The position numbers and the translations under genes are program-made. From contig NC_045140.1 of assembly GCF_008831285.2 (NCBI RefSeq), positions 1,529,528-1,593,527 on the forward strand: a stretch of DNA of 64,000 nt, read 5' to 3'. Of this stretch, positions 45,216 through 58,689 are shown piece after piece. How positions within the stretch are numbered: the first letter of the stretch is position 1; the number at the start of each line of letters is the position of its first letter. This stretch comes from Nymphaea colorata. Lineage: Eukaryota > Streptophyta > Magnoliopsida > Nymphaeales > Nymphaeaceae. Below the pieces are notes generated by a model that did no database searches, was not told where the DNA came from, and saw only the letters and a program-made list of their open reading frames with translations.

Positions 45216-47777
45216 CCTAGCTATTTTGAATGGGGGTTATCTGATCCATCACGATAGATGATTGAAAAAAAATAAATGAAAAAAAATAAAAAGAAAAAGT
45301 GATGGTCATTTTCATCATTTAGTATTAATTCTTATCTTTCTCCCTTGTTTCTTTCTCAATTGTCCATTAATATAGTTGGGTTTGACCCAAACTCAATCTA
45401 AAAAGTACCATGTACACCCATGTCACGTCACTGTGTTAGCATGTTGACATGGGTATAGGGAAACCAATCTGCTATGTCCATGTGACTTAGATCGATCAAA
45501 CTTTAATACTAAATGGAGCGAAAACTAGTTGTAGAAATTTTTAAAATTTTGAAGAACTTTATGATAGTTATAAAAATTTCAAATTGCTGAAAAACTTCAT
45601 CATTTGATTCGAGGAAGTACAACTATGTTGCCTCAGAGTTTTCATGAGGTTTGGTGCATTAGTACTGGTATGATCGCACCCACCGGTCCCACGTTACCTT
45701 AAACATTGCATGTGAATGTAATGGAATATATATAACTGTCATAAAACTATGCAAAACGGCCCCCAAAACATCATAACGAGTCAATTCAAGAGAAAATAAA
45801 TGAACACAATTAGACTATGGAAAAGAAGGTCTAGTCGATGCCCGACAAACGTCACATGAATCAAAATTAAAATGAAGTTCAGAAAGCAATTTATTGAAAA
45901 GTTCCACTAGATGGATGCCACACCCATGCATGCAGTATGTTGCTTTCATCGTCCGTACAAGAAATCAAAGCGCTATTAGTTTGAGGAAGCAGATATAATC
46001 CATGATGAGCAACACCTGATCCTGGAAGACAATTTTGGAAAGAGTGAAGATCACATTACGTTGACACGTCCCATCATTTTGCTGACTGACATCAAATTTG
46101 AGGCAAGTTGGTGCGTGTATTACAGTCGGCCTTTTATTGCCAATGTGAAAGAAATATAAGATCCTTCACTATCAATAGTAAGATTTGTGCCATCAACAAT
46201 ATTGCCTAGTTTGCATTCTGCTCTGTGAACAAGTTGGTAGGAGCAACCTTTCATCCGTTTAAAGGGAAAAACTCTGTTATCTGAAGAAATTCTGATTTGG
46301 ACGATAAATGAAAGGAATGGCAATGGTTGGTGGTCGGACATAATAGGAAAGGCCGGTTGGAAAGTCTGGCCCCTACTGCTCTTTGATTTTCGAATAGCCT
46401 CGCGGAAGCATGTCTGAGGATCAACACTGAAACATGTAGAGACAATTACTTCACTTCATGCTCCTTTTATAAATTGCTCAAGTTGAATCTTGTGAAATTA
46501 AGTGGACGACTAGTGAAAGGCACCTCCATTAATGAAGAGAGGCGTCTTTCCATTGCCAGTTTTTAATTTTTAAGAAACCAGCTGGCAGATTCTCTTTTGC
46601 AGCTGAAAGATAAGCATCCAGGGAAAACATCTAAGTTTGCAACTTACTTTCTTGGCGCTTTTCATTACCTGAACATGCTTGAACATGCGGACATATGAGG
46701 ACCCTTTATCTTTTAGGACCTGATCTAACATTAGGATGGGAACATGGTGGTTGTGCATCGGCTCACAACACACAATGGAACCCTAAAACGAAGAAGTTCT
46801 ATATCCAAATTGTTCAGAGGAAGGCAGGCCAAGACCTCCTTTTGCTTTTACTATGGCTCCTGATAGAGGAAAGCTCTCACCAATGTCGTGGTTCTGCAAT
46901 CGAATCTCTCACAAGTTTGGGAAGCACACACGAGAATATTTTTGGGAAATAAGACGCCCTGCTGACTAATGGTGGACACTTTCTATAGCTGTAATGGCGT
47001 ATGGAGGACAAGACACGAAGGTTTTTGATGACCTTCGATATACCAGTTGTCCCCTGGTGTTGTGATGCTGTATGAAGGGGAGAAAGGATGACCTTCGCTG
47101 CAGTCCAGCACGCTAGCGCTGGTTGGCTTTCCTTCCAACACTATATCTTAAATGGGCGGGAAAAAGAGGATCCATTACAATGACCTCATTCGCCAGATGA
47201 TGCCTGAAATGAACGTGGTGAAAATTTTGAAAGAGGCGCGAACCGGTGGCAAAGCCTGAAACTTCAGGACTCAAAAAATCAAAGGCTGGGGAACAACAAT
47301 ATTAAGTAAACGAGTAAGCAAATGATTAGGAGGCACTAATATGCAGATAAGGAAAAACTAACGGCTGAGGGGCAGCAATATGTAAATAAGTAAATGATTA
47401 AGCAAATGGTTGTTAGGCACTAATATGTAAGAGATTTGTGTGGGGGTTTTTTTGTGTGGGTGTTACAATACCACCTCCACCATCAAGTCATTTCCATCAG
47501 ATTCCGTCACAAAGCTCTTAGGATATAGAATCATATCAGCTCAAGGAGAACGCAGAGGCTAAGAGTATAATGTGAAGTTCTTACAACCTTCATATTTCTA
47601 TCTTCCACTAGTTTGACAAGCCTGCTTTTCATGAACATAAGCAAGAGATCATACTTAGCTTCAACATTCCAAAATTTTATGCTACAAACTACATATCTCG
47701 CACATTCCATAAGAAAAATCTTTGGATCATGAAGGATTGAGAAAAGATAGAAATATCGAAGAACCAGTGACATTACG

Positions 47778-50700
47778 TCATCTGTAGCTCTCTGGCAAAC
47801 GGAATCCAGTCATGACAATCTTATCAGCAAACATTCTTCCTGTCTTGGGCATGATATGCCAATGGAGTGTCAAATTGAATTCTTTACCTCTGAGATTGCT
47901 CCCCTGCACATGTAAGCATAAGATCAGAGATTTTGCATAGAAGAATTACTTGTGGTGCAAGGTCAAGTTCACTTTGATGTTTCACCTCCAGGCACAATGT
48001 CTTGGGAGCAAGATGAAAAAAAAAAAATCTGAATTATTCAAGAAATGAATTAAAGACATATACATATAAAAGAGTATGGTACACCATCTTGTGCAGACTG
48101 GAGTAAAACAGCCTATGCCAACAACTGTCAAAAGAATTCAAACCGTTATGCATCAACTAGATTTGTCACAGGAGCATCATAGCAGGGCCATGAGCAACCA
48201 AACTGGCTCCAACTAATCACCATGCATGGCAGTGACATATTTGAGCGATATAGGATAACAATAGCTACACCCAGTAACAAGGTTAGAATCTTGGAATCTA
48301 GACAGGGACCTTTTTTATAATGCAAGAGTTCACAACCTTAATTGCCAATAAAAGAAACTAAAAGAAATATGACAAACTGGAAAAAGATTGACCACCAAAG
48401 AGATCAACAGAACTAGGTCAATGATTAAATTGACAAGAGTTACTCTGAAACCCAGCTACTTGAAGATGATATTTACATTTTACAATATTCCCACAAACAG
48501 AAACCATGCTACCTGATCAACAAAGCGATACTTGTTTGGCACTTGAACTGAAAATTTTGCATGCTCCTTCGAAGGAATAATTGCATCCCACAAAGACACC
48601 TAGCAAATAAGTTACAGTTAGAAGAAAAGTTAGAAGAAATAATGGATTGCAAAAATCTAATTTATACCATAGCTTCTTAAAAAGAAACCAAGATGTCAGC
48701 TGCACTTGAGGCTCAGGCATCAATGTTCAGCAAAGCCCAAACAGTCAACTCACAGAAAAGCATGAATATTAACATCCAAACTAAATCACAAAGCAACTTG
48801 TGTGCACGTTCCATGGTAAGTATTATAGGCCTTTTCTTCTCTCTAGACTTGCAAACACACGTTAGTCAGGTATCAGATTATGTTGATAGACAGACTGTCT
48901 TGAACTTTTAACAATTTTATTCTTGATAGTCTTAAGTCAAAACCCCCAGCTGATGATAAAGTCCTTTCTGGCAAAGTCATAAGCATAACATTATTTGGTT
49001 ATAGACTGATCAAAGTACTGTAAGCAGAGGTAACCAACGCCAACCTTCCAGAAACACATGCTGCATAAGCATATGCTCACATATCAGTTAAGACTTGCTT
49101 CAATGTGGACCTGTCCTCTCATGGTGTTCGCCTATCAAAGGATTCCAAACCTAATGGCAGCCTATGCAGCCCGTGAATGCTTAATCACCAGCCTCATTGG
49201 CAAAACATCCAGCTTTGAATTTCAGGACAACATACTGGTGGACTCAAAAAACAAGGTACATGTGCAAAACAAGACTTAGCTACAACTGATACATAATAAC
49301 TGTACTTGGAATGACAAAACAGTAAACAGTTATAATGACAACATATTTTACTATGAAGAATGCAGAACAATTATCTCTACCTGAAAGGTGACACAAACAT
49401 AAATAATCTTAGTGTCTTTCCAAAGCATCACAAGAAGCATAGAAAAAAAATAGATACTATTATGAGACTCCAGAATCAACCTAGAACAAATTTGTGTTGG
49501 CGTCGCATTAAACCATAACCACTTGAGATAATGCATTTCATTGCACCCCGTTTTCATTGTGAAAGAATGTGTTTACTCGGTTAATCGTAGGATGAGCAAC
49601 AGCTACAGAAAACTTGCATGGAAACAAAGATGGAGTAGGTAGTCTTTCAAGGTCATAGTATAACATACATGTACCATTATGATACCATCATTGCAGTGGT
49701 CCAAATAAACCGAAAGCTACCAATTCTGGCTAAGAATGAGGAAGCACAGATATATACTTTGAAGTTGAAAACATGCATAACAACTTAGACCAAAATTAAA
49801 AGGACGACAAAGCAGGGGCGGAGCCAGGATTCTTTTCAGGGGCGGGCCAAACGGCTCGCGGGTCAAGCCAAGAGGAGCGACGGGTCGGGCCAAACTAAAA
49901 TATTTGATTTTTTCAATATATTTTTTTTTTTCCTGCGCTCACCCTGGCCATGGCCCAGGCGGCCCCACCCTCCCTCCGCCCCTGCGACAAAGTACTTTAG
50001 AAATAATAAGTTAGTGTTTTTTGCAGTATTCACAAAAGAATGGAAGATATACTCAAATTATGCAGGTGACAGGCAAATTTACCACAACAATGATACCTGA
50101 TTCAATGAATTCTGTGGTGTTCCATACTCAGCAGCCACAAACGCAAAAACCTATAATTACACAACATGAATGGTGAGCCCTTATTAATGTTGAAAAACCC
50201 ACGAAACATCTGCAAGATCAATTACATCTCAAGCAGAAAAAAACTTGCTACTAAGAATTCTAAACTGACACATATACAAGGTTAATCATTAAGCCTATAG
50301 ACACAAGCAAAAAGGGAAAATCAGATTGCACATGTAAGACAACTACCTATGTAACACAAAAGAAATTTAAAAATATAGATGACCTGAAAAATTCAAGTTA
50401 TTTTAAGCAACAGTGTAACCCAAAAAGCAAGTTATTTGGCTTATGGGAAATAGTACTTTATGAACAAACTGGAGAAACAAAGCAAAAATATCAATGTTGT
50501 AAATATTGGTCTCTTTCTTGTACTGAAAACCAAGAAACCAAGCTGTATCACCGTTATGAGTCAGCCCTTATTGGCCTCTAAAAGGAAGTTTAAATTTTAA
50601 ATTGTTCTTTATTCATATATCAGCCTGTAGATATGCATTGATTTGATCTCATATCAGCTGATTGTTGAAGGGCATCATGGGCAGCCAATATGGGCCTGAT

Positions 50701-53700
50701 ACTCATGAATATTCACAATAATGACCAATATTAGCATTCAAATACAATGGAGTGCTTTCAACATTTGTACAGGAAGAAAAGCACACCACATGAAAGGATA
50801 AAGTTATAAACATAAAATCTACACTAAGTCTAATCTTTGGTCACTAATCTTTCTTCGCCATGTTCATTTTTAATAAATTTCCCAGACACAAGCTCCACAC
50901 ATCCAACTCTCTGTATCGGCAAGTCTTTCTTTTCCATACATAAATAAGACATAAATTTGTTGTAAAGCTAACATTAGATCCATGCATGTGCAAACAAAAA
51001 TCAGACATTGGTAAAGAAATGCCAGGAAGAATTACAAGCAGTGGTATCATACTATTACAATAAACATTCACATGAATTTTCGATATGGTCAAACCTGCTT
51101 TGTGTTCCAGGTGAACAGGGACTGTAGGTCCGCTGATATGCTCAAAGTCAAACTGACCTGCACATGGGATAAATTATGTTACAGTTAAAACTTCAATCTA
51201 GGAATACCAATCTTTACAGATACACCATTCTAACCATTGACTTGCAAAATGTACAGCTATTTCTCCATATGATAATGGCCACAATTTGTTGGCGGGTATT
51301 CTTATCTGCTTACAACAATGAACAATGACACATCCTCTCCTTATAGTTAGTCTGCTCCATAGCCACAAATATGGTGATATTTCAAAAATATCACTTTATT
51401 AACAAAAGAATGAAAAAAAAAGAAAAATATGGAATATTTAAAAAAAAAGAGTTTATTGCAATTTCACGATTTTATCATTTATTTTTTCAACTTTTGTTTC
51501 ATTCTTTTATTTATTACTTTGTCATATTTACCAGTTTAACAAGTTATCTTTTATCTTTTTATTAGTTTCTCATTTATTTATTTTTTGCCTAATATTTTGA
51601 ATTTTTTATTCTTTTAAAGAATACCAAGTTTTTCTCCCAAAAAACAACTTGCCAAAAAATGCCCGAGAAAAGCCACACTGATAAAAACCCAAAATCATAT
51701 TTGTGGCTATTGTCTGCTTTTAATTGGATTTCTCATTAAGCTCAAGAAACAGCAAAAGGCATACCAAAATGAAGGGAAAACAGCGTGTGACAACATTCTC
51801 AATCAAGAACTGAGAGTTAAAGGTCTAAATATGTGACACATATTAGATTCAAGATGAATTTAAGCTTCATGCCAACCCTTAGTTGTCATCTTTCAACCTT
51901 TTATAGTGACACAATTTTGCCGCACAGTAAAAGAAACAGGCTTCATGAAGTAAATCAGTGCATTTTAGCACTGTCGTTTGAATAAATTCTGGACCAGAAA
52001 ATGCTGCAGAGCATTTTAAGAATGGAAAACATTAATTTTAATTGGAACAATCCCAACATAAAGCTTAGATGTTATCACATAAATGTAGAAATTATTTTGT
52101 AGTCAGAATTTGGTGCAACAATAACCATAATCAAATTCCAGTGACCACGTTATATCAATTATCAATTTATTGTAATGCTTTCAGTGACATGGAAGAGAAT
52201 CAGTCATGAGAAATGAGAATAACCACCTAAAGAATTCTCTGAAATGCGAATAAGATGTCATATGAGTCTATCGAATACCATGTACAGGTAGCATTGGATA
52301 AGATTCAAGTAGAAAAAGAGCTTGTAGGTCGCCGGACATTACCTCATCATTTCCATTTGGCTGCCTCTGGAACCGATTGAAATTCAACACCTGTATTAAA
52401 AGAACTCAATTTAGAGGTGGCTTCCAAAGCACATGAAGAAGACGAAACTTGCGGAAACTATGAATGTGAATTAAAAACTGAAAAAAAAGGAGTAGCTACC
52501 AGATATAAATAATCAAATGGAAAATTCTTCAACATGGCTCAGTAGCGTTGAGCACACAACAATTTACCAAGGAAAGCAATAGATATATTGCAATCAGGAG
52601 TAATTTATTCACTTATTAAAAAAGGGGGACACAAAAAATGATAACATTTCCAGCATAATGAATGATAACTCCTATGCCATGCTGCATGGCAGCAGGATTT
52701 GGACAGGATTTCCCAAGCAGGATTTGAACAGTATGTCCCATGGTCGGAAGTTGGAATACTAACAAGTAAAGCCAAAATCATTAGTATCTTTTATATTAAT
52801 AAAATAACATTGCTTATTTTAAATTGTAAGTTTATCACAAAAGAAAACTTATATTATTTTGAGTCTTTTTAAATTTCACAAGCCGAAACTGAGATTCAAG
52901 TCCTATGTACATATAACTTTAACAGAGATTATACTTAAGGTTCTGATGTAGACCTAAGTTAAGTGGGCACTTCAGTAAGGTCCACATACCCGTGTTGCTG
53001 TACCCCTACCCAAAATGGGTACTTGGACACACTCGGGTACCTTTAGTGTCAAACTGCTTAATTTTACTTTGATTTAATTTTTTTCCACCTTACTTTTCAT
53101 TCTATTCTTAGAGTTACTGTTCATTAACATATTAATGTTTTTATTTATATCACTTGTTTACTAAAATGTTGCTTTCATTTTGATTTTTTTGTGTTATTTT
53201 GCATACATACATACATATATCTTGTCGTACCCCAGTACCCACATTTTTTAAAGTTTGTCGTGCTTGTACCCGTATCTCTGTACCCGTACCCATGTGACTT
53301 AGATGTAGACACTCAGAAAGTAATACCCAGATGTTTAAAACTGCAAAATAGAGTGCAAAACCATCCTAGTCACACAACAAAAGTTGCATGAGACGATGGA
53401 CCAATAATGAAATTATGAAACCAAAAAACGAAAGCCCCCAATAACTAAGCATAATTCCAACCTCTAAGCACAATAATTTTCTCATGTAATTCAGTTCTAT
53501 GATTCTATCAATTACATGTACAGCCTTTGTCAATAGGATGAATTGGCAGCCAATGCTAAAAGGATAAGATAACCTTAATCACAGCATCCATTAGTGCATG
53601 ATCCACTCAAACACATGTTTCCTATTGATCCATGAAACCCAACAACTACTTGGTAAGATAGAAAACCCAGCACCGCAACTTCACTGCTTCATCAACCCGA

Positions 53701-54137
53701 TCAACTTCAACAAATCAACTTAGACTCTCATGCACATCACTCATGCACAGCAGCAAGAGTAGCCGCCACGCTATAATTATGTAAGAGAGAAGAACCATAA
53801 TAATAACTTCTATGTGAAAGGAAAACACAGTGATCTAAATTTGTGTATCATTTCTCCTTCGTTGATCAAACCGATTTCAAAATACCAATCTGAACACTTA
53901 CCCACATGGACAGGAGCATTAACCATTCCAATAATTATACAAAAATGGAGAACAGCTTCTTAAGACTCTTAACCTCGTACTATAGCAATTTGAACCATGA
54001 GGAAGAGTACTAAGTACTAACCACTTTAAAATTATGTAATAGATAATAACCACCGGTCTAATTTCTTATTTAAAAAAAAGCTCCTGATAAGTGTAAGTCA
54101 CAGCTTCATTAATCCAATCAACTCCAAAATACCAACT

Positions 54138-54181
<44 letters not shown>

Positions 54182-54940
54182 CGAGACTAATAACTACTTA
54201 ATAATTACCTAGCAGAGACCAATTAAAGTCCTGAACCTTCGATTTGTCAACAACCATGCATAGGATCCAGAGTCCAGACCCTTTCATGAAGCATTTTTCC
54301 CAACAAACCTGCTTCTCCCAGTAGTAGGCCATGTATTAAACAACAATATCTCCTCCTCAAAACTTTTCATTTTTATAAGCTTCTTAAAATTGAATTCACA
54401 TCCCTGTAGATCCCCAAAAGATTCTTTTTGAACTCTTATGCCGAATGGGCAGCGCCCTCCAGTGACCAACACCGAGACTACATAAAGACCAATAAAACCC
54501 CAACTAAAACATCTAAAAGTTCAACAAAAGGCATGGGAGATTGCGGCCTTATGCATTCACCAATTCCTTCAACTTCAATATGATTGAAATGTCTTGTTTC
54601 AATCAAATCCATCAAATAGAACCCCCTAAATCATTCTTATGACTCCTTATTCATGTCATAACCACCAATCATTTGAGAGATCCAACCAGACTACGCAAAT
54701 CAACAATAAATTCAACAAAGGCAAGAAGATCGCAGACAATCAAGTTCTCTAGTGTTAAACAAAGCCAAATGAATAAGACGTGGATTAGGCCAGAATGTGA
54801 GAGATGAAAGGGACCTGAATCTCAGCAGTGGGAGATGGGACGTTGAAATTGTCAGAGAGGGAAGCCAGCCCACACAGCACCGCCAAAATTGTCACCGAGA
54901 ATGTTAGGAGAGCATTTGCTCTATAGGTGAATGAATGCAT
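47778..54940 (-). CDS. SPC3: signal peptidase complex subunit 3 (SPC22/23 kDa type), 167 aa
   Basis: Six exons: 54815-54940, 52343-52390, 51095-51157, 50097-50150, 48513-48599 and 47778-47903, total 504 bp with stop. Every exon is a whole number of codons with GT-AG borders. The protein is a type II ER membrane protein: [14 protein letters not shown] with a single hydrophobic segment at about 8-30, then a lumenal domain with the family blocks NDEVSLTL-type, [48 protein letters not shown] and [17 protein letters not shown]. Length equals the Arabidopsis protein (167 aa as I remember). SPC3/SPCS3 is needed with the SEC11 catalytic subunit for co-translational removal of signal peptides at the ER translocon. 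Introns are long (up to 2.4 kb), and intron 4 holds a MITE. The gene is single-orientation and complete with no disruption. Confidence 0.95.
49805..49992. mobile_element. hAT-type MITE with perfect 8-bp TSD
   Basis: The element body is 49813-49984 (172 bp). Termini CAGGGGCGGAG and CTCCGCCCCTG are perfect over 11 bp, and the flanking CGACAAAG is repeated exactly on both sides. The ends are GC-rich with an AT-rich centre containing a poly-T run. It is in intron 4 of the SPC3 gene, and the family is shared with the degraded copies at 12966, 13678 and 55019. Confidence 0.9.
54143..54178. repeat. (AC)n microsatellite
   Basis: Eighteen AC units lie within intron 1 of the SPC3 gene, read directly. 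Confidence 0.95.
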
Positions 54941-55916
54941 CTTCCTCTACCTCCCTTCTCTCTCCTGCGAAGGGTCCTGCTTCTCCCCCCTTTGTTGGAC
55001 AAGTGTGGGCCTGAGAGAGCGGCAGAGATAGAAATTTTTGGCAGAGGGGCACTAATACATAACAAATGGAAAAGCTTATGAATACAAAAGGACATTATTT
55101 AAAAAGTAAAGCACATAACTATAGTTATGAACAAATTTACAATTGACTGGCAAACATGTATCCATTTAACAATTGCATCATTAGCTAAAATATAATACCT
55201 TTTATCAAACCTTGTTAAAAAGATAATTTTTCATGATAAGCATATTATCACAAATGCAAGCATTTGTCTGTCTCTGTTGTCTCCTATCTTAGATAAGTAA
55301 CTTTTATCAAAACATGCAAAAAAAAAAAGCTTTACATAATAAGCATAGCATCAAAATTACATGCTTTTGGCTTGTTTCAGTTATCTTTTGTCCTATACAA
55401 ATACCTTCCATCAAAACATTCTATCATAAACAAATGCCTTCTACTAAAACCAAGAAACAGACCAATTAAGCTATAACAGATCTAACACAAGGACTTCTAA
55501 CCTACTCGGCACAACCAACCTCTCCAGTACATCTGAAATTGAACCTAAAGACTTTAATCTATAATTCAAAAAAGAAATAACCTAAACTATGCTATTTCAA
55601 ATCGTGCGAACAACAGAATTAGGCATCCTAATACCAATCTACAGCAATATGCGGAACAATATTTAACTACAAACATGCAACATAACTAAACTATTTGAAA
55701 AGCTATTTAAAACTTATTCATGCCTACATTGCATGAATCCTAAAGAAATTAGGCCCGAATTGCTAAAACAAAAATCCAAACTATGAATAACCAATAACTA
55801 GTACCCCGCAGAAATCAACAGAAACAAGAGAAGAAGTCTAAATCTCTAAGACCAGCTGGCATTCTCATCGGACTGCTGTTGAATAAGGAGTTAACACATA
55901 AAACTGCATACTTACG
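54941..55916. other. SPC3 promoter side and AT-rich intergenic DNA
   Basis: This is the presumed leader and promoter of the SPC3 gene. A MITE-family fragment (GGCAGAGATAGAAATTTTTG followed by AGGGGCACTAATAC) starts near 55019. The remainder is AT-rich with repeated TACTAAAAC/ATCAAAAC-like words and no gene. Confidence 0.45.
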
Positions 55917-55920
55917 TTGA

Positions 55921-56025
55921 CCAACAACCCCAATCCGCACTCAATCCCCCAAACTCAAAATGCCCAAACCGAGCCCCCAAATTCTCAAAGAAAAAGGGAA
56001 AATCAAGCGCCCAAATCAAAGGAAG
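55921..56025 (+). repeat. inverted repeat arm A (partner 60175-60290)
   Basis: This arm matches the reverse complement of 60175-60290 through ATCCCCCAAACTCAAAATG and AGCCCCCAAATT blocks with scattered differences. Translated, both arms give an SIPQTQN-x-Q-x-EPPN peptide, but no gene is recognised. Confidence 0.7.
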
Positions 56026-56628
56026 AAGAACAAGAAGAACACTGGCACAAGCGACGGATATGGAAAAGGAAGAGAAAAACGAAGAAGAAGATGGGGAAAG
56101 AGAGACCCACCCGGGCAGTCGCTACGACGAAATGCAAAACTGCAAAACGTGGTCGGGAGTATCTGGGCTGAGCCGCGACGGAGTCGTTGATTCTTCGCCG
56201 GGGTCCGGTGGGGTCGAGCGGGGCATCGACCGGGTCCACTGACCATGCCCCATATTACTAGATCCGGGTCCAGCCAGAAAAAAAAATTAAAGCACGTCTT
56301 TTAGAAAAAGAAAAAACCAAAATAAAGAAATACGTGCGTTTTATTCATTTTCTTCTTCTTTTTACATTTTTTAATTATTTTCACATTTTATTTTTTTAAG
56401 TCTTTTTCAACTTTACCATATTATACCACATAAAAATCTCGTTATTTTATACCCAAAAACCAAATTTGTGACAATGCTCTCTCTTCTCTGATCGACGGCT
56501 GTTGAGATAATTGGTGACTTCGACTCTTTCCCTTCTCCTCTCACATCTCCTCTCACATGATCGAGAGAGAAGTTTCAACATTCAACATAGGTGAAATTCG
56601 TCCATCTTTATTTGCAAAGATATTGATA

Positions 56629-56694
56629 TATATGAAATATAAGAGGTAAATGCCTCAATGCTATATGAAATATAAGAGGTAAATGCCTCAATGC
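56629..56694. repeat. 33-bp tandem duplication
   Basis: The unit containing ATATAAGAGGTAAATGCCTC is repeated twice in direct succession with essentially no change. Confidence 0.8.
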
Positions 56695-57034
56695 TTGCAA
56701 GACTAATTAATTTGGGAAGTAAAGCTAGACGCCATCACCATCCCTGAAAATGGTAGTTCTTTTCTCTCTTTCTCTCTTGATGTTTCCTCATCTTCATTTG
56801 CTTTGCTTTGAAACCTTCTAACAGTTTTGGAGACAGCATTTTACAATTCACCCCCCTTAAGTCACATGCGTCCGCGCGTGTGGAACCGCAGGTCCGAGTG
56901 AACTGACTCTGATACCACTATAACAATCTGGCCCACTCTTAGGCTCAGACTTTTGGTTCGACGGATCTCAACCCACTCCCTAACAGTTTATGTTAGAACC
57001 CGCTCCCTAACAGTGTATGTTTACATTGGAGGAA

Positions 57035-57345
57035 TATTGTGTTGTAGAGCTTCAAATCAATGATAAGTACATCTACATTTTCCTTAGGAGACGAGAATAC
57101 TTTCTTCTTCCACAAATCGACCTCTATGGATCAAGGCATCCTCCGTATGAAATATTTGTGATTAACAGAGCTAAATGTTGCAGTCAACATGCTCTTTCAC
57201 CAACAACCAAAAATTTCTGCACCACGTTCGAGTCTCCTCCTTCACATCATGGGCAGACCGGCAGTTCTATCTTCATCACTCTAACCCTAGCTCAGGCACA
57301 GCTACTGTGGAGATAGAATTTTAATTCAAATTCCAAAGAAAATTC
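57035..57345 (+). repeat. inverted repeat arm B (partner 58190-58530)
   Basis: The arm begins ATTGTGTTGTAGAGCTTC and matches the reverse complement of 58190-58530 (ATTGTATTGTAGAGCTTC) over about 320 bp with many substitutions. Shared blocks include CTTCTTCCACAAATC, CATCATGGGCAG and CTAGCTCAG. It resembles the LTR end/leader of a copia element (inference). Confidence 0.75.
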
Positions 57346-57751
57346 CAACTGCAAACAATCGTAGAACTTTAGTGTCAGAAGTTTTGGAGCCATTATTTTG
57401 GACATTTACGTTACGTTTTGTTTGAAAGTTTAAAACTTCAGTTAAATTATTTATCTTTATTTCTATTATTAGTAAAAACATCATTTTTGTCATTTTATGA
57501 AGCTATTATTTTTGTTTTCTTGTTAATTTTTTCATTTATTTATTTTTATTTTAAAAATTTGCCATATTTTTTCAATATTTTTAGTTTTACAAAAAAATAC
57601 CTGGGAAAAACCTTGCAGTTTAAAACTGGTTAATAAATGAAGTCCTGGTTGATTTAAAAACCTTGACTTTCTCTAGAGACATGAATGATACACTTTGCGA
57701 GTCATTGGTTGATAGTCCGGAAAGTAAATGAGAAGGACTACAGAATAAGGA

Positions 57752-57868
57752 GTAAAAGCTTCATTCCAAGAAAATGTCCCACAAAACTATCATTAAAGAT
57801 CGGTCAGTAGTGAAAGCTTCATTCCAAGAAAACGTCCCTCAAAACTATCTTTAAAGATCGGTCAGTTG
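57752..57868. repeat. 59-bp tandem duplication at the palindrome centre
   Basis: Two successive copies contain AAGCTTCATTCCAAGAAAA and TTAAAGATCGGTCAGT, with a few differences between them. The block lies about midway between the B arms. Confidence 0.8.
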
Positions 57869-58189
57869 GGTAGTGTTCCAGTTCGTAGCTTCTTCAACCC
57901 GAGCAAGGTAATGCCTTGTATATGTCACTAGGGTAGTGTTCGAATACCTGAAATTAAAATACCCAGGCTTTTAAAACTACTGGGTATTTAGTACCAGTTA
58001 CTTTTTTTTTGGGTAAAACTTTTGTTCGACCTTCCATTGATCCTGTTTGTTTGATCTCATGGAACTTTGGTTCTACACATAACAAAAAAATTATTTCAGC
58101 ATTAAAGTTGTACCTGTTCAAGTGAATTTTAATGCTGGGACTGAAGTTCTTTAATGGCTTCAAAACTTCCTACACTAAAGTTTTTTGTT

Positions 58190-58530
58190 TGTTTGCAGCT
58201 AGAATTTTCTACCGAATTTGAACTAAAATTTTATCTCTACAGTAGTTGCGTCTGAGCTAGGCTTAGATTCTTGAAGATAGCACGGCCAGGCTGCCCATGA
58301 TGCCAAGAAGAAGACTCGAACATGGTGCAGAAAATTTTGGCTGTCAGTAGAAGAGTATGTGGATCGCAAAATTCGTCTCTGTTGATCACAATAATTGAAA
58401 TGAAGGATGTCTGATTATCCATAGAGATTGATTTGTGGAAGAAGAGGGAATTCTCATGTCATAAGGAAATGTATATCTACTTAATTTTAGTTCTTTGTCT
58501 ATTTCATTTCATTATTGATTCGAAGCTCTA
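58190..58530 (-). repeat. inverted repeat arm B' (partner 57035-57345)
   Basis: This is the minus-strand partner of arm B. Both arms preserve a similar reading of about 50 codons around KIFCTMFESS/KNFCTTFESP and LAQ(T/A)QLL, so they may descend from coding or leader sequence of the same element. Confidence 0.75.
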
Positions 58531-58689
58531 CAATACAATAGAATACAAAACAATACATCGGTTAAGGAAATGTTAATCTGCTTGATTGCAAAAAAGGAAG
58601 CGTGTAGGAGCTGCAGGTCTCTCTCTCTCTTCTTCATTTTTCTCAAAATTTTCCATATCCGTGGCTGGATTCCCCTGTTCGTTGTTTGC

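Larger units (their letters stand above)
44052..47777. other. intergenic: CDKG promoter side, microsatellite, unassigned segments
   Basis: 44052-44450 is presumed 5' UTR/promoter of the kinase and includes a CT-rich stretch near 44350. A short palindromic unit lies at 44759-44853 and an (AT)n run at 45165-45212. A minus-strand coding-like segment around 46128-46432 (SSDNRVFPFKRMKGCSYQLV, CKLGNIVDGTNL, ending in a stop) follows a TTTCAG acceptor-like site, but I do not recognise it. 46900-47777 is probable 3' flank of the SPC3 gene. Confidence 0.4.

Noticed and set aside
52960-53320. Repeated GTACCCGTACCC-like words in SPC3 intron 1, possibly a TE
   Set aside because: Both ends contain similar words but no consistent terminal inverted repeat or target duplication could be found.
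55917-56246. Arg/Lys/Glu-rich ORFs on both strands
   Set aside because: They are low-complexity products of a GA-rich tract and the inverted repeat arm, with no conserved protein. They are described as repeat, not gene.
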